From NCBI RefSeq assembly GCF_023156385.1, contig NZ_JAKZAK010000020.1:1-64000 (forward strand): 64,000 bases of DNA. Reading direction: 5' to 3'. Source of the DNA: Marinobacter xestospongiae. GTDB lineage: Bacteria; Pseudomonadota; Gammaproteobacteria; Pseudomonadales; Oleiphilaceae. Of this stretch, positions 27,995 to 37,793 are shown one piece after another. Position 1 is the first letter of the stretch, and the number at the start of each line of letters is the position of its first letter. Under the pieces are notes generated by a model. The model saw only the letters and a list, made by a program, of their open reading frames with translations. It ran no database searches and was not told the DNA's origin. A program made the position numbers and the translations under genes.

Positions 27995-30739
27995 TCAGTG
28001 GGAGTCGCTGCTCAGGCGCTCCCGCTGCCAGTCTTTCTCCGGCTCGTTGAGCACCAGCCGCAGGTCCATCACTTCCTCCTCCCGGTTGTAGCTCACCTCA
28101 AAGCCCAGATGTTCCGCCAGCGCCAGCATTGGCCGGTTGTCCGGCAACACGTTGCCCACCATTTCCATGGTGCCCCGGGAACGGCAGTAGTCGATCATCT
28201 TCTGCATCAACGCCACTCCCAGGCCCTCGCCTTTCATCTTGTCGTGCACCATCACCGCGAACTCGCAGCGCAGGTTGTCGGCATCAGTCCAGACCCGAAC
28301 AGTACCGAGAGTTTCCTCGCCCTCGCCGTCCTCTTTCGGCGCGTTGGCGATGAACACCATCTCCCGGTCGTAGTCGATCTGTACCATCTGCGCCACATCC
28401 TCGCGGGAGAAGTGCTTGCGGAACTGGAAGAAACGATAGCGGATCGACTCCGGTGACTGGATCTCGTGGAAGGCCCGGTGGGCCGGTTCATCTTCCGCCA
28501 GTACCGGTCGGATAATCACCCGGCGACCAGACTTGGGCAGAACAATCCACTCCTCAAGCTCACGGGGATAGGGCTGAATGATCGGGCGTCCCGGGGTATC
28601 GGAGACATCGATGGCCACATCCACCGCGACCGTGCCCTGCTCGTTGAACAGCAGTGGTGAAATCTCCAGTCCCTTGATTTCCGGGTTGTCGATGACGATC
28701 TGGGACAGCGTCACCAGGGTTTCCGCCACCGCCCGGATGTCCTCTTCCGGTCGCAGGCTGTACTCCTGCAGCAGCTTGTACATATAGGTGCGCTGCAACA
28801 ACTGCCGCGCCAGCACCATGTTCAGTGGCGGCAACGCAATCTGCCGGTCGGTCATCACGTTGATCTGGGCACCGGCGGCACCACACACCACCAACGGGCC
28901 AAAATTGGCATCCCGGGTGATGCCGACGCTGAACTCAATGCCCCCCACATGCTGGTAGGAGTGCTGGACCGCAAACCCGAGGAAGCCGCTGTCAGCGTAG
29001 AAACGCCGGTACTCCTCCATCAGGATCTTGCAGGAATCCAGAATCGCTCCCTCACTGTTCAGGCCCTGGATGGTGGATTTATAGCGCCCACGGCCGGTGC
29101 GCTGCTCCATGAAAGGGTGACAGGACAACTCGTGAATCAGGGTGACATCCACTGGACGCCGCTCGACAGCAAAGGCTTCCAGCACCTCCTCAACGTCATC
29201 GCAGTAGTAGGTCTCGATGGTGTTGAGACCATAGTCACGGATCACCTCCCGCGCCTCCCGGTTGGACAGGTGGCGACGTTTTGATCGCAGCGTGCGCAAT
29301 ACCAGCTTGCGGGTGTGGCTGTGATCAGCGAAGTGATCGGTAAACGACTCCGGAGTCTCCGACAACAATCGCTGCACCCGCTGGTGATTGACGTGCTGCA
29401 TGAAGGCCTTGACGGCCTTCTCCGGAGAAAAGAACGATGGGATGCCAGCGCGATAGAACTCATCCCGGGCTTCCATCACCGTGCTCTGCCCCAGCCAACA
29501 GGTGAACACATTGAGCCGGGTGCCCTTCACCGCCTGCACCACCGCATCGGCAATCTGCAGGTTGTCTTCGGTCAGGCTGGGGGAATACATCACCAGTACA
29601 TTGGCCACTTCCGGGTCCCGGGCCAGAATCTTGACGGCCTTGGCGTAGAGTTCCGGCGATGCATCGTAGTTGAGATCGATGGGGTTGCGGCGGGTCCAGT
29701 ACTGGGGCAACAGGTCTGCCAGTTCATCAATGGTGCGATCCGACAGCTTGGCCAGCTGGCCGCCGGAACGGGCCAGCCGGTCCACCGCCAGTACGCCAGG
29801 GCCAACGCCGTTGGACATGATCGCCAGGGACTCCTGGCGCAGCGGCCGCATCCGGGTCAGGGTTTCCAGCGCGTCGAACATCTGGCCCAGGCCATCAACC
29901 CGCAATACACCGGCCCGCTGCAGCACCGCGTCGAAGATCGGGTCAGTACGGGTCAGCCCCACCGGCAGGTCATAAGGGAACCACTCTGATTCCGGCACCC
30001 GCCCACTCTTGACCGCGATCACCGGTTTGGTACGTGATGCCACCCGAACCGCCGACATGAAACGGCGGGCATTGGGGATGTTCTCGATATGCAGAAGGAT
30101 CGCCCGGGTCTTGCTGTCCTGAGCCAGGTAATCGATCAGGTCATCGTGATCGATGTCCATGCCATCGCCAAGGGTCAGAAAGTAGGAGAAGCCGACACCG
30201 CGGGCAAACGCCCAGTCGATCACCGAACTGGCGATGGTACCTGACTGCCCCACGAACGCGACCTTGCCGGGAATCGCGCCCATGTGCGCGTATGTGGCGT
30301 TAAGGCTCCTGGCCGGCACCATCAGCCCGATGGTGTTGGGGCCAAGCACCCGGATGCCGGTATCCCGGGCAGCGTCGCGCACCGAGTACATCAGCGGCTG
30401 ACCGGTCTTGCTGTGGGCCCGGGACATCCCCCCGGTCATCACGATGGCGGTGCGCACGCCCTCTTCCCCCAACCGGCGGATCATCTTCGGTACCGTGTCC
30501 GGCGGCGTACAGACGATGGCCAGATCCGGCGTGAAGCCCATGCGTGATACTTTCTTGACGCAGGGCACACCGTGAACATCGTCGTAATCGCTCTGGTTGA
30601 TCACTAGCAGGCGGCCGGGATACCCGCCCCCCATCAGGTTACGCAAGACCATGCCGCCCAGGCTGTCGGCCCGCTCTGAGGCCCCGACAACAGCGATGGA
30701 TGACGGATTGAACAGGTTTTCCAGATAACGGGTACCCAA
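27995..30739 (-). CDS. Bifunctional acyl-CoA synthetase-like / GNAT protein acetyltransferase (Pat type)
   Basis: A 914-residue Pat/YfiQ-type protein lysine acetyltransferase. An NDP-forming acyl-CoA synthetase-like part (CoA-binding domain with VVGASERADSLGG about residues 16-30, VLGPNTIGLM, then the ATP-grasp-like region) is fused to a C-terminal GNAT domain (about residues 745-890, with KGEGLGVALMQKMI as acetyl-CoA loop). Pat enzymes acetylate and inactivate acetyl-CoA synthetase. The start is the TTG at 30739, which has AAGGAG eight bases upstream; an earlier in-frame TTG adds ten residues. It is divergent from a deacetylase-like gene. Confidence 0.9.
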   Translation of the reverse strand: MGTRYLENLFNPSSIAVVGASERADSLGGMVLRNLMGGGYPGRLLVINQSDYDDVHGVPCVKKVSRMGFTPDLAIVCTPPDTVPKMIRRLGEEGVRTAIVMTGGMSRAHSKTGQPLMYSVRDAARDTGIRVLGPNTIGLMVPARSLNATYAHMGAIPGKVAFVGQSGTIASSVIDWAFARGVGFSYFLTLGDGMDIDHDDLIDYLAQDSKTRAILLHIENIPNARRFMSAVRVASRTKPVIAVKSGRVPESEWFPYDLPVGLTRTDPIFDAVLQRAGVLRVDGLGQMFDALETLTRMRPLRQESLAIMSNGVGPGVLAVDRLARSGGQLAKLSDRTIDELADLLPQYWTRRNPIDLNYDASPELYAKAVKILARDPEVANVLVMYSPSLTEDNLQIADAVVQAVKGTRLNVFTCWLGQSTVMEARDEFYRAGIPSFFSPEKAVKAFMQHVNHQRVQRLLSETPESFTDHFADHSHTRKLVLRTLRSKRRHLSNREAREVIRDYGLNTIETYYCDDVEEVLEAFAVERRPVDVTLIHELSCHPFMEQRTGRGRYKSTIQGLNSEGAILDSCKILMEEYRRFYADSGFLGFAVQHSYQHVGGIEFSVGITRDANFGPLVVCGAAGAQINVMTDRQIALPPLNMVLARQLLQRTYMYKLLQEYSLRPEEDIRAVAETLVTLSQIVIDNPEIKGLEISPLLFNEQGTVAVDVAIDVSDTPGRPIIQPYPRELEEWIVLPKSGRRVIIRPVLAEDEPAHRAFHEIQSPESIRYRFFQFRKHFSREDVAQMVQIDYDREMVFIANAPKEDGEGEETLGTVRVWTDADNLRCEFAVMVHDKMKGEGLGVALMQKMIDYCRSRGTMEMVGNVLPDNRPMLALAEHLGFEVSYNREEEVMDLRLVLNEPEKDWQRERLSSDSH

Positions 30740-30997
30740 GCTCGGGACTCCTTGCGGCGATGACTTCAAGGCGTTGTTTTACACTATCTTAGGCGCTCGG
30801 GATTTGATGTAAAACGGATTTATGCGTGATTGCAGATGAATGGCGGAAAAGCCGCCGACAGGCGATGCCAGAACGGTCCGATTGCGCTGGCCAGGTCATG
30901 ACAATGCGACGACCGATTACGACCAAAGAAACAGAGCAGGCTATCGATATCCTTGATAACATGGGATAAACAAAACCGCCGGCAAGCCGGGACAAAC

Positions 30998-31924
30998 ATG
31001 ACCACAGCCTTCTTCTCACACGACGATTGCGCCAAACACAACATGGGAGCGGAGCACCCAGAGTGTCCTGAGCGGCTTTCGGCGATCATCAGTTATCTCG
31101 GCGACACCGAGCTGATGGGTACCCTGGATTGGATCAAACCCGAAGAAATCACCCGCGACCAGTTGCTATCCGTACATCCTGATCGCTACGTCCAACAGCT
31201 CGACATGATGCAACCGACACACGGCCGCATCTTCACCGATCCGGACACCGCAATGATGCCCGATACCCTGCGCGCTGCCCGGCTGGCCGCCGGCGCCAAT
31301 GTACAGGCGGTGGACATGGTGATGAGCGGACAGGTCACCAACGCCTTTGTCTGCGCCCGGCCCCCCGGTCATCACGCGGAACGGTCCAAATCGATGGGGT
31401 TCTGTTTCTACAACAACATCGCCCTGGCGGCGATGCGGGCCCTCAACTTCCATGGCCTGGAACGGGTTGCCATCGTCGACTTTGATGTCCATCAGGGCAA
31501 TGGCACGGTCGACATTGTCCAGGGCGATGAGCGCATCCTGATGTGCTCCAGTTTCCAGCACCCCTTCTACCCTCACTCCCACGTTTACCGTCAGGCCGAC
31601 AACATTATCAACACCCCGATTGAGGCGAACACTTCAGCGGCGGAATACCGTAAGCGGGTGGAAGCCGACTGGCTGCATCGGTTACAGGACTTTCGCCCCC
31701 AGCTGGTGCTGGTATCGGCGGGGTTTGATGGCCACCGGCTGGACCCGATGGCCGAACTGAACCTGGAAGCGGAAGACTACCGCTGGCTCACCGACATGCT
31801 CACCAGCGTCGCAGCGGATCACGCCAATGATCGCCTGGTGTCGACGCTGGAAGGTGGCTACCACCTCAAAGGTCTGGCTGAAAGCGTAGCCGCCCACCTG
31901 GAAGGTCTGGCCAGCATTCGTTAG
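30998..31924 (+). CDS. Histone-deacetylase-family hydrolase
   Basis: A 308-residue arginase/deacetylase-fold enzyme. It has RPPGHHAERSKSMGFCFYNN with the paired catalytic histidines (about residues 126-130), zinc ligands in DFDVHQGNGT (about residues 163-172) and the late Asp in SAGFDGHRLDP. Bacterial members deacetylate proteins or acetylpolyamines. Its place opposite a Pat-type acetyltransferase, sharing a 258-bp promoter region, suggests a protein deacetylase, but that is inference. The start MTTAFFSHDD removes a 15-residue upstream extension. Confidence 0.9.
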   Translation: MTTAFFSHDDCAKHNMGAEHPECPERLSAIISYLGDTELMGTLDWIKPEEITRDQLLSVHPDRYVQQLDMMQPTHGRIFTDPDTAMMPDTLRAARLAAGANVQAVDMVMSGQVTNAFVCARPPGHHAERSKSMGFCFYNNIALAAMRALNFHGLERVAIVDFDVHQGNGTVDIVQGDERILMCSSFQHPFYPHSHVYRQADNIINTPIEANTSAAEYRKRVEADWLHRLQDFRPQLVLVSAGFDGHRLDPMAELNLEAEDYRWLTDMLTSVAADHANDRLVSTLEGGYHLKGLAESVAAHLEGLASIR

Positions 31925-31971
31925 CGCAACAGCCCCTTCCAGTACACCGACATCAATTCGAGAACCGGCGA

Positions 31972-32880
31972 TCAGCCGTTGCTGGGGCTACCGCCGTAAC
32001 CGTTGGCCTGCTGCAACTCAGGCCGGTCCCCCTGACGCTGCAAGCGGATGGTGGTGCGGCGGTTTTCAGACAGTCGTGACCCCGCCGGGAAGCGGTCGCC
32101 GTGGGCACGGGAGGTAATCATGTCCTCGGGCACACCGCGGGCCTTGAGGTATTCCACCACCACCTCGGCGCGTTCTTCCGACAACGCCCGGTTGTGGATT
32201 CGGCGACCGGTGCGGTCGGTGTGACCATCTACAAAAATCCGCTCGACCGTGGGATCGGCCTGGATATAGGTGGCAATGTTATCAAGCAGGGTGCGATCAG
32301 CCTGGGACAGTCGGGCACTGTCCACCGCAAACGGAATCCGCGAGCGCTTGATCTGGTCATAGTTGGCCGGCAGCAGCCCGCCCGCACAGCGGCGATAGCC
32401 ATCGTACTGGTTGGCAAAATTGATGTTGGACACCCGTACCCGAACCGGGTCCGGACCATACCAAGCCTCACGGGTGACCGTGGGTGCCATACCCCGCAAC
32501 AGTCCCTGAACCAGCTGCATGGTGTGGCGAGGCCCCAGCGACAGCGGCCGCTCACTCTCCTCCACCTTCACCCGGGCGACTGGCATTGGCCGCGCGCCCG
32601 GCCGCCAGGACGGCGCTTCCACCGACACCGAGGCCAGTCCCGGCTTCATCATAGGCAGCTGCGGTTCCAGGTAGAAACGCAGGGATTCGCCGGCACGATG
32701 CTGGAAGATGGCCTTGCCATAGCCCGGCACATCGTGACTCAGGGTGCAGTCAAAGACCGACTCCGACAGATACCATTGGCTGTTCTCGATGCCGGCGCCA
32801 AAGCTGCCCGCCGATACATTCCCCGACACCCCAAGGGCGGTCAGGGCAATGGCTGCTGTGATGGTGGAAATCCTGAGCAT
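31972..32880 (-). CDS. motY: MotY-like OmpA-family flagellar motor protein
   Basis: A 302-residue exported protein. A signal peptide (ISTITAAIALTALGVSGNVSA) is followed by a MotY-type N-terminal domain (SQWYLSESVFDCTLSHDVPGYG and the SWRPG segment) and a C-terminal OmpA peptidoglycan-binding domain with FVDGHTDRTG (about residues 215-224) and RALSEERAEVV. MotY forms the T-ring that anchors sodium-type stators. In Pseudomonas motY likewise lies divergent from pyrC-rnt, which supports the call over a generic OmpA protein. The ATG at 32880 is chosen over an upstream open extension. Confidence 0.88.
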   Translation of the reverse strand: MLRISTITAAIALTALGVSGNVSAGSFGAGIENSQWYLSESVFDCTLSHDVPGYGKAIFQHRAGESLRFYLEPQLPMMKPGLASVSVEAPSWRPGARPMPVARVKVEESERPLSLGPRHTMQLVQGLLRGMAPTVTREAWYGPDPVRVRVSNINFANQYDGYRRCAGGLLPANYDQIKRSRIPFAVDSARLSQADRTLLDNIATYIQADPTVERIFVDGHTDRTGRRIHNRALSEERAEVVVEYLKARGVPEDMITSRAHGDRFPAGSRLSENRRTTIRLQRQGDRPELQQANGYGGSPSNG

Positions 32881-33035
32881 GGTCGTATCCGCTGGATGCC
32901 TGTCCGTTGTCTTTGTACTCGTATCGGCTGCTGACCCGCGTTCTTTAGCCATCCATCACCAGGATTTTGAATAATGTCTCAAGAAGCACGTGGCAGTGGA
33001 ATCCCAGGTTGAGCAAGGCGCCTCCGGTCTGTTCT

Positions 33036-33043
33036 GGTATACT
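33036..33043 (+). promoter_or_regulatory. Extended -10 promoter of pyrC
   Basis: TGGTATACT contains TATACT (33038-33043) with the TG of an extended -10 one base upstream, about 97 bp before the pyrC ATG. A TTGAGC at 33009 is too far for a normal -35, consistent with an extended -10 promoter. Confidence 0.45.
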
Positions 33044-33139
33044 CCCGCCCACGAAGTAATCAACACACATGGGCATCGATACCCACGGCTCCATCCGCCA
33101 GGCCTGGCGGAAAGGCGCCCTGCGACCAGGACACCGGAC

Positions 33140-34180
33140 ATGACCAACACCCTCACCCTGACCCGCCCCGACGACTGGCACCTGCACGTACGCGATGGCG
33201 ACATCCTGAACGACGTGGTACCGGCAACGGCGCGCTGTTTTGGTCGGGCCATCATCATGCCCAATCTGGTACCGCCGGTGGTCAATGTCGAACAGGCGAT
33301 GGCGTACCGGGATCGTATCCTGGCCGCCACCCCCACCGACAGTGGTTTCGATCCTCTGGTAACCCTGTACCTGACCGAGACCACCAGCGCCGAGGACATT
33401 CACGCCGCCCGGGCCGCCGGCATTGTGGCCGCCAAACTCTACCCGGCCGGCGCCACCACCAATTCCGCCTCCGGGGTCACCGACATCCGCAACATCGACC
33501 CGGTGCTCGCCGCGATGGCGGACTGTGGCATGCTGCTGCTGGTGCACGGCGAAGTGACCGACGCCGAGATTGATATCTTCGATCGCGAAAAAGTGTTCCT
33601 CGACCGGGTGCTGGCCCCTACCCTGGAGCGGTTCCCGACCCTGAAGGTGGTGCTGGAACACATCACCACCGCCGATTCCGCCGAGTTCGTACAGCAGCAC
33701 AGCGGCGACAACCTTGCCGCCACGCTGACGCCCCAGCACCTGATGTACAACCGTAATCACATGCTGGTGGGCGGCATCCGCCCGCACCTGTACTGCCTGC
33801 CGATCCTCAAGCGCAACCGCCATCAGCAGGCGTTGCGGGACGCGGTGGTCAGCGGCAACCCGCGCTTTTTCCTGGGCACGGACTCCGCCCCCCACGCCCG
33901 TGACCGCAAAGAAGCAAGCTGCGGCTGCGCCGGTTGCTACTCCGCCTACGGCGCCATCGAACTGTACGCCGATGTGTTCGAGGAGTTGGGCATTCTTGAC
34001 CAGCTGGAAGCCTTTGCCAGCTTCAACGGCGCCGACTTCTACGGCCTGCCCCGCAACACCGATACCATCACCCTGGTGCGGGAGCCGTGGAACATGCCGG
34101 AGCGTCTGCCACTGGCCGGTGGTGACATCGTGCCACTGAAAGCCGGTGAGACCCTGAACTGGCGCCTGGCCGAGGCCTGA
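33140..34180 (+). CDS. pyrC: Dihydroorotase
   Basis: A 346-residue class II dihydroorotase, third step of pyrimidine synthesis. Zinc ligands are visible in [10 protein letters not shown] (about residues 12-21), the lysine in [11 protein letters not shown] (about residue 98), LLVHGEVTD (about residue 135), VLEHITT (about 173) and the catalytic Asp in GTDSAPH (about 250). The start [12 protein letters not shown] is well supported by homology to the family's N-terminus, and a long upstream open extension is ignored. It is the first gene of pyrC-rnt, divergent from motY. Confidence 0.97.
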   Translation: MTNTLTLTRPDDWHLHVRDGDILNDVVPATARCFGRAIIMPNLVPPVVNVEQAMAYRDRILAATPTDSGFDPLVTLYLTETTSAEDIHAARAAGIVAAKLYPAGATTNSASGVTDIRNIDPVLAAMADCGMLLLVHGEVTDAEIDIFDREKVFLDRVLAPTLERFPTLKVVLEHITTADSAEFVQQHSGDNLAATLTPQHLMYNRNHMLVGGIRPHLYCLPILKRNRHQQALRDAVVSGNPRFFLGTDSAPHARDRKEASCGCAGCYSAYGAIELYADVFEELGILDQLEAFASFNGADFYGLPRNTDTITLVREPWNMPERLPLAGGDIVPLKAGETLNWRLAEA

Positions 34181-34239
34181 AGACGGGGCGAGAAGGACGC
34201 CCCATATTCGTCAACGACATTTGAAACCTAGGAGTCCCA

Positions 34240-34896
34240 GTGACTGACGACAACAACGCCCCCCACCCCCTGTCCGCCCGATTTCGCGGATTCCTGCCCG
34301 TGGTGGTGGATGTGGAAACCGCCGGCTTCAACGCCCGCACCGATGCCCTGCTGGAAGTGGCTGCGGTTCTGCTGACCATGGATGATGACGGCACCCTGCG
34401 ACGGGGCGAAACCCACGTCCAGCACCTCGACCCCTTCGAGGGCGCCAATCTGGAGCAGTCGGCGCTGGACTTTACCGGCATTGATCCCTGGGATCCCAAC
34501 CGGGAAGCCGTGCCGGAGCGGGAAGGTCTGAGCGAGATCTTCAGCCCGATCCGCAAGGCGGTGAAACTGCACGACTGCAAACGTGCGATCCTGGTTGGTC
34601 ACAACGCCACCTTTGATCACAACTTCCTGTTTGCCGCCGCCGCCCGTGCCGACATCAAGCGCAATCCGTTCCATCCGTTTTCCACCTTTGACACTGCTAC
34701 CCTGGCCGGCCTTGCCTACGGCCACACGGTACTGGCCCAGGCCTGCAAGCTTGCCGGCATTGCATTCAGCAACAAGGAAGCCCACGCAGCGGCTTACGAC
34801 GCCGAGAAAACGGCCGATCTGTTCTGCGGTATCGTCAACCGCTGGCGTGACCTCGGCGGTTTCCCACCGCCCACCCTGGATCCGACCGACGTCTAA
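34240..34896 (+). CDS. rnt: Ribonuclease T
   Basis: A 218-residue DEDDh 3'-5' exonuclease that trims tRNA and other stable RNA 3' ends. Exo I is [11 protein letters not shown] (about residues 17-27), Exo II the [13 protein letters not shown] segment, and Exo [17 protein letters not shown] (about 182-195). The GTG start has AGGAG seven bases upstream. It follows pyrC after 59 bp, as in Pseudomonas, with a short GGGGCG/CGCCCC hairpin in the gap. Confidence 0.96.
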   Translation: MTDDNNAPHPLSARFRGFLPVVVDVETAGFNARTDALLEVAAVLLTMDDDGTLRRGETHVQHLDPFEGANLEQSALDFTGIDPWDPNREAVPEREGLSEIFSPIRKAVKLHDCKRAILVGHNATFDHNFLFAAAARADIKRNPFHPFSTFDTATLAGLAYGHTVLAQACKLAGIAFSNKEAHAAAYDAEKTADLFCGIVNRWRDLGGFPPPTLDPTDV

Positions 34897-35010
34897 ACTG
34901 AACACCGCGGCGTCCCATCCGACGGGGCGTTGCGGTCATCCTTCCCGGTCAATGCCACGCGCTGCTGCTTGTGTGCTATAACAGGCCTTTTCAGCCAGGG
35001 AGGGAGTTCC

Positions 35011-37782
35011 ATGGGGGTGCAGTTCCCGGCACGCCGGTATTCACCGTTTGTCGCCTTGTTGGCCAGCCTGTCCATCGCCACCAGCCATGCCGCCCCACTG
35101 GTCACGCCAAATCCTACCGTGGTGGCCGGCGATCAGCCCTATTACACCCACGATGTACGCAACACCCGGCTGATCTATACCGAACAGAACCAGGCCTTCG
35201 CGGCCCGGGTGGCGGAACTGCAAGCCACGCTGCAACCGCGATATGAAGCCAGCTTCGGTTTCTCCCTGGGGGAGCGGCTCTACGTCGCTCTGGCGTCGGA
35301 TTACAACCAGGTTGCCAACGGTTTCTCAACCCAGTTTCCGGTCAACCGCCAGGTCAATTACGGCGGTGGTGCGCTCAGCGTCGACCGGTTCGCCACCACC
35401 TCCTGGCTCGATACCCTGATCCACCACGAGACCGCCCACAACTACCAGACCAATGCCCGTAATAACCCGGTATCCCGGGGGCTCTACGAATTACTGGGCG
35501 TCGGAGCCCTCTACACGCCAGTGGTGCCGGCAATCACCCCCAACCTGTTCGAGTCCTCGTTCATCCTGGAAGGCAACGCTGTGCTGAACGAATCCTGGCA
35601 CGGCAATGGCGGCCGACTCTACAACGGCCGAATGAAGGCAATGACCCTGCTGCAGGCCAGGGCCGGTCAACTCACCCCGGAGCGGCTGTACAACGAACCG
35701 CTGGCGTTCCCCTATCGCGAGGCCCACTACGTCTTTGGTGGTTATTACCAGTACTATCTCGCCGAGCGATTCGGGCTCGACCGTACCAACCGCTACTTTC
35801 TGAACCGCTCCGAGTACTGGCACTGGCCGCTGCTGGTCAATGCGCCCACCCGGGACACCTTTGGCCACAGTTTCAACACCCTGATCAATGACTGGAGCCG
35901 AACCCTGGCCAACGAGGCCGCCACCATGAACCTGGTGTCCGGTCCTCCCCTGGCCCACTCGCAAAGTGCCGGCTACCTCAACCGCAACGACAACGAGGTG
36001 TTCTTTCTCGCTCAACCCAACGGTGTCAGGGCACCGGAGCTGGTGACCATCAACCGCAACAGCGGCGCGGTTCGCAAGCAGCGTCAGTCCTATGCCCTCG
36101 GCAAACTGATCGAGCATCAGGGAGAGCGTTATGTCCAGGGCAGTCGCCACACCTGCCCCAACCGCATTCACCAGGGACTGTTTGATGCCAGTGCGCAGAT
36201 CCTTGCTGGCACCGAGGGCCGTATCGTTCAGGGCTATCTGTCCGATGGCCGGGCGGTGTACTTTGATGTTCCCAGCTCTTTCAGTGAGCCTCAGCTTTAC
36301 GTTGGTGACCGTTTCTACCGAGAAGTGAATTCCTCGGTACTGATCGGAGCCGATGACGCGCTCTACTACTTTGTGCAGGATGGCCGTGAGCGAACGCTTT
36401 ACCGTAATCACGAGCCACTACTCAGCCTGGACAGTTACTACGGCCGCCTGGCAGACATCGACAGTCGCGGGCGGATCTACTTCATCACCAACACCAGGCA
36501 CGGTTCCGGGCTGTTCCGCACTGACGGCCGGGGCATTGAACAGGTCCTGGCCGGCGACAACGTGGCCGACGCTAGGTTGCTGGATGACAACAACGCTGTG
36601 GTCATGGCGGTGACCCTGGACGGCTACGAGTACACCCGCCAACCACTGCGCCCCGTGGCAGGACAGCCACATGCGCCAAAGCTGTTTTGGGACCGCCAGC
36701 CAGTGCCGGAGACTGACAACGTGGCCGCGACATCCGTCGCCAATGGCAGTAATCCGGGGGTTGAGCATCGCTACCATCCCCTCGGCAACCTGCACTACCA
36801 GGGCACCGAAATCTATCTCTCCACGGTCTCCACCCGCCATCGGGATGGCGAGGACGACGACCACTGGCTCTACACCCTGAACGCCCAGTTTGCCGACCCA
36901 CTGACCCAGAATCGCCTTGGCGTGTTCGCATTGCGGGACGGCGACCTGTCTCACCTGGCCGGCGTGAGTTACACCAACAGCCAGTATCCGGTGCTGGCGG
37001 GCGTGCGCGGCTACGGCGTGCTGGACGAACAACTGGAAGACCTGGAAGTGCCCGACGATTCCCGCGGCTTTGGGGTACGGGCGGAACTGCGCTGGCCGTT
37101 CCTGCGAAACGGCTACTGGTACGGCGAAGCCAGCGGCTTCCATTATCTGGACTACCGCAAGCGGGAACGGGAGCCAACCGGCGGACAGCTTCAGGTCAGC
37201 CGCACCGAACAGTTCGGTCACAGTTTCTACCCCAACAGCCGTGCCTTTATTCAGGGCTTCGCGGTGAACGACCGCGGAGACAGCGTAAGCGGCGGTACCC
37301 TGGCCCTGGCCACCGATTTCCCCGCACAATTCTATGGCGGTGTCAGCGGCAAGTACGCCCGCAGCGACGCCAGCGTGCACCACGGCCAACGTCGCGGGGT
37401 CTTTCTCGACAACGCCCCCGACACCCTCAGTGACGACCCCAGCCTGCTGGTTATCCCCGGCCTGGTGGGCGCCACCTATGCCCGGGAGGCCAACTACGGC
37501 GAGGTTCACCTGGCCAAGGTCCTCAATCTGGACGCCTATTCCTTCCATTTTCCCCTGAGCCTGCGGCGGGAGGCCCTGTCGCTGCGTTACCGCCATGTTG
37601 ATACCCGCGACGCCACCCGGGGCGGAGACGTCAGCTTCAACCAGTTTGGGGTGGGCCTGACGCTGGAACTGGTGGCATTCAACATCGCCCCGATCCGGGT
37701 GGGGGTGGAGTACACCCGCAGCGACGATACGCCGATGACCGACCGGGACAGTGTCAGCGCCCTGCTGCAGTTGGGATTGTAA
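35011..37782 (+). CDS. Predicted exported MA-clan peptidase fused to a beta-barrel
   Basis: A 923-residue protein with signal peptide (cleavage near SHA-A, residues 26-28). The first part carries HHETAH (His139, Glu140, His143) and, 44 residues later, LEGNA with Glu187, the arrangement of gluzincin (peptidase MA-like) zinc ligands. The middle (about 330-590) is repeat-like with YFDV, YYFV and IYFI strands, suggesting a beta-propeller. The last third has alternating strands (GFGVRAELRWPF, FGVGLTLEL, SVSALLQLGL) and ends in a barrel-like terminal strand. I infer an outer-membrane peptidase; no characterised homologue comes to mind. AGGGAG precedes the ATG. Confidence 0.7.
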   Translation: MGVQFPARRYSPFVALLASLSIATSHAAPLVTPNPTVVAGDQPYYTHDVRNTRLIYTEQNQAFAARVAELQATLQPRYEASFGFSLGERLYVALASDYNQVANGFSTQFPVNRQVNYGGGALSVDRFATTSWLDTLIHHETAHNYQTNARNNPVSRGLYELLGVGALYTPVVPAITPNLFESSFILEGNAVLNESWHGNGGRLYNGRMKAMTLLQARAGQLTPERLYNEPLAFPYREAHYVFGGYYQYYLAERFGLDRTNRYFLNRSEYWHWPLLVNAPTRDTFGHSFNTLINDWSRTLANEAATMNLVSGPPLAHSQSAGYLNRNDNEVFFLAQPNGVRAPELVTINRNSGAVRKQRQSYALGKLIEHQGERYVQGSRHTCPNRIHQGLFDASAQILAGTEGRIVQGYLSDGRAVYFDVPSSFSEPQLYVGDRFYREVNSSVLIGADDALYYFVQDGRERTLYRNHEPLLSLDSYYGRLADIDSRGRIYFITNTRHGSGLFRTDGRGIEQVLAGDNVADARLLDDNNAVVMAVTLDGYEYTRQPLRPVAGQPHAPKLFWDRQPVPETDNVAATSVANGSNPGVEHRYHPLGNLHYQGTEIYLSTVSTRHRDGEDDDHWLYTLNAQFADPLTQNRLGVFALRDGDLSHLAGVSYTNSQYPVLAGVRGYGVLDEQLEDLEVPDDSRGFGVRAELRWPFLRNGYWYGEASGFHYLDYRKREREPTGGQLQVSRTEQFGHSFYPNSRAFIQGFAVNDRGDSVSGGTLALATDFPAQFYGGVSGKYARSDASVHHGQRRGVFLDNAPDTLSDDPSLLVIPGLVGATYAREANYGEVHLAKVLNLDAYSFHFPLSLRREALSLRYRHVDTRDATRGGDVSFNQFGVGLTLELVAFNIAPIRVGVEYTRSDDTPMTDRDSVSALLQLGL

Positions 37783-37793
37783 AGGTCTTTGCC

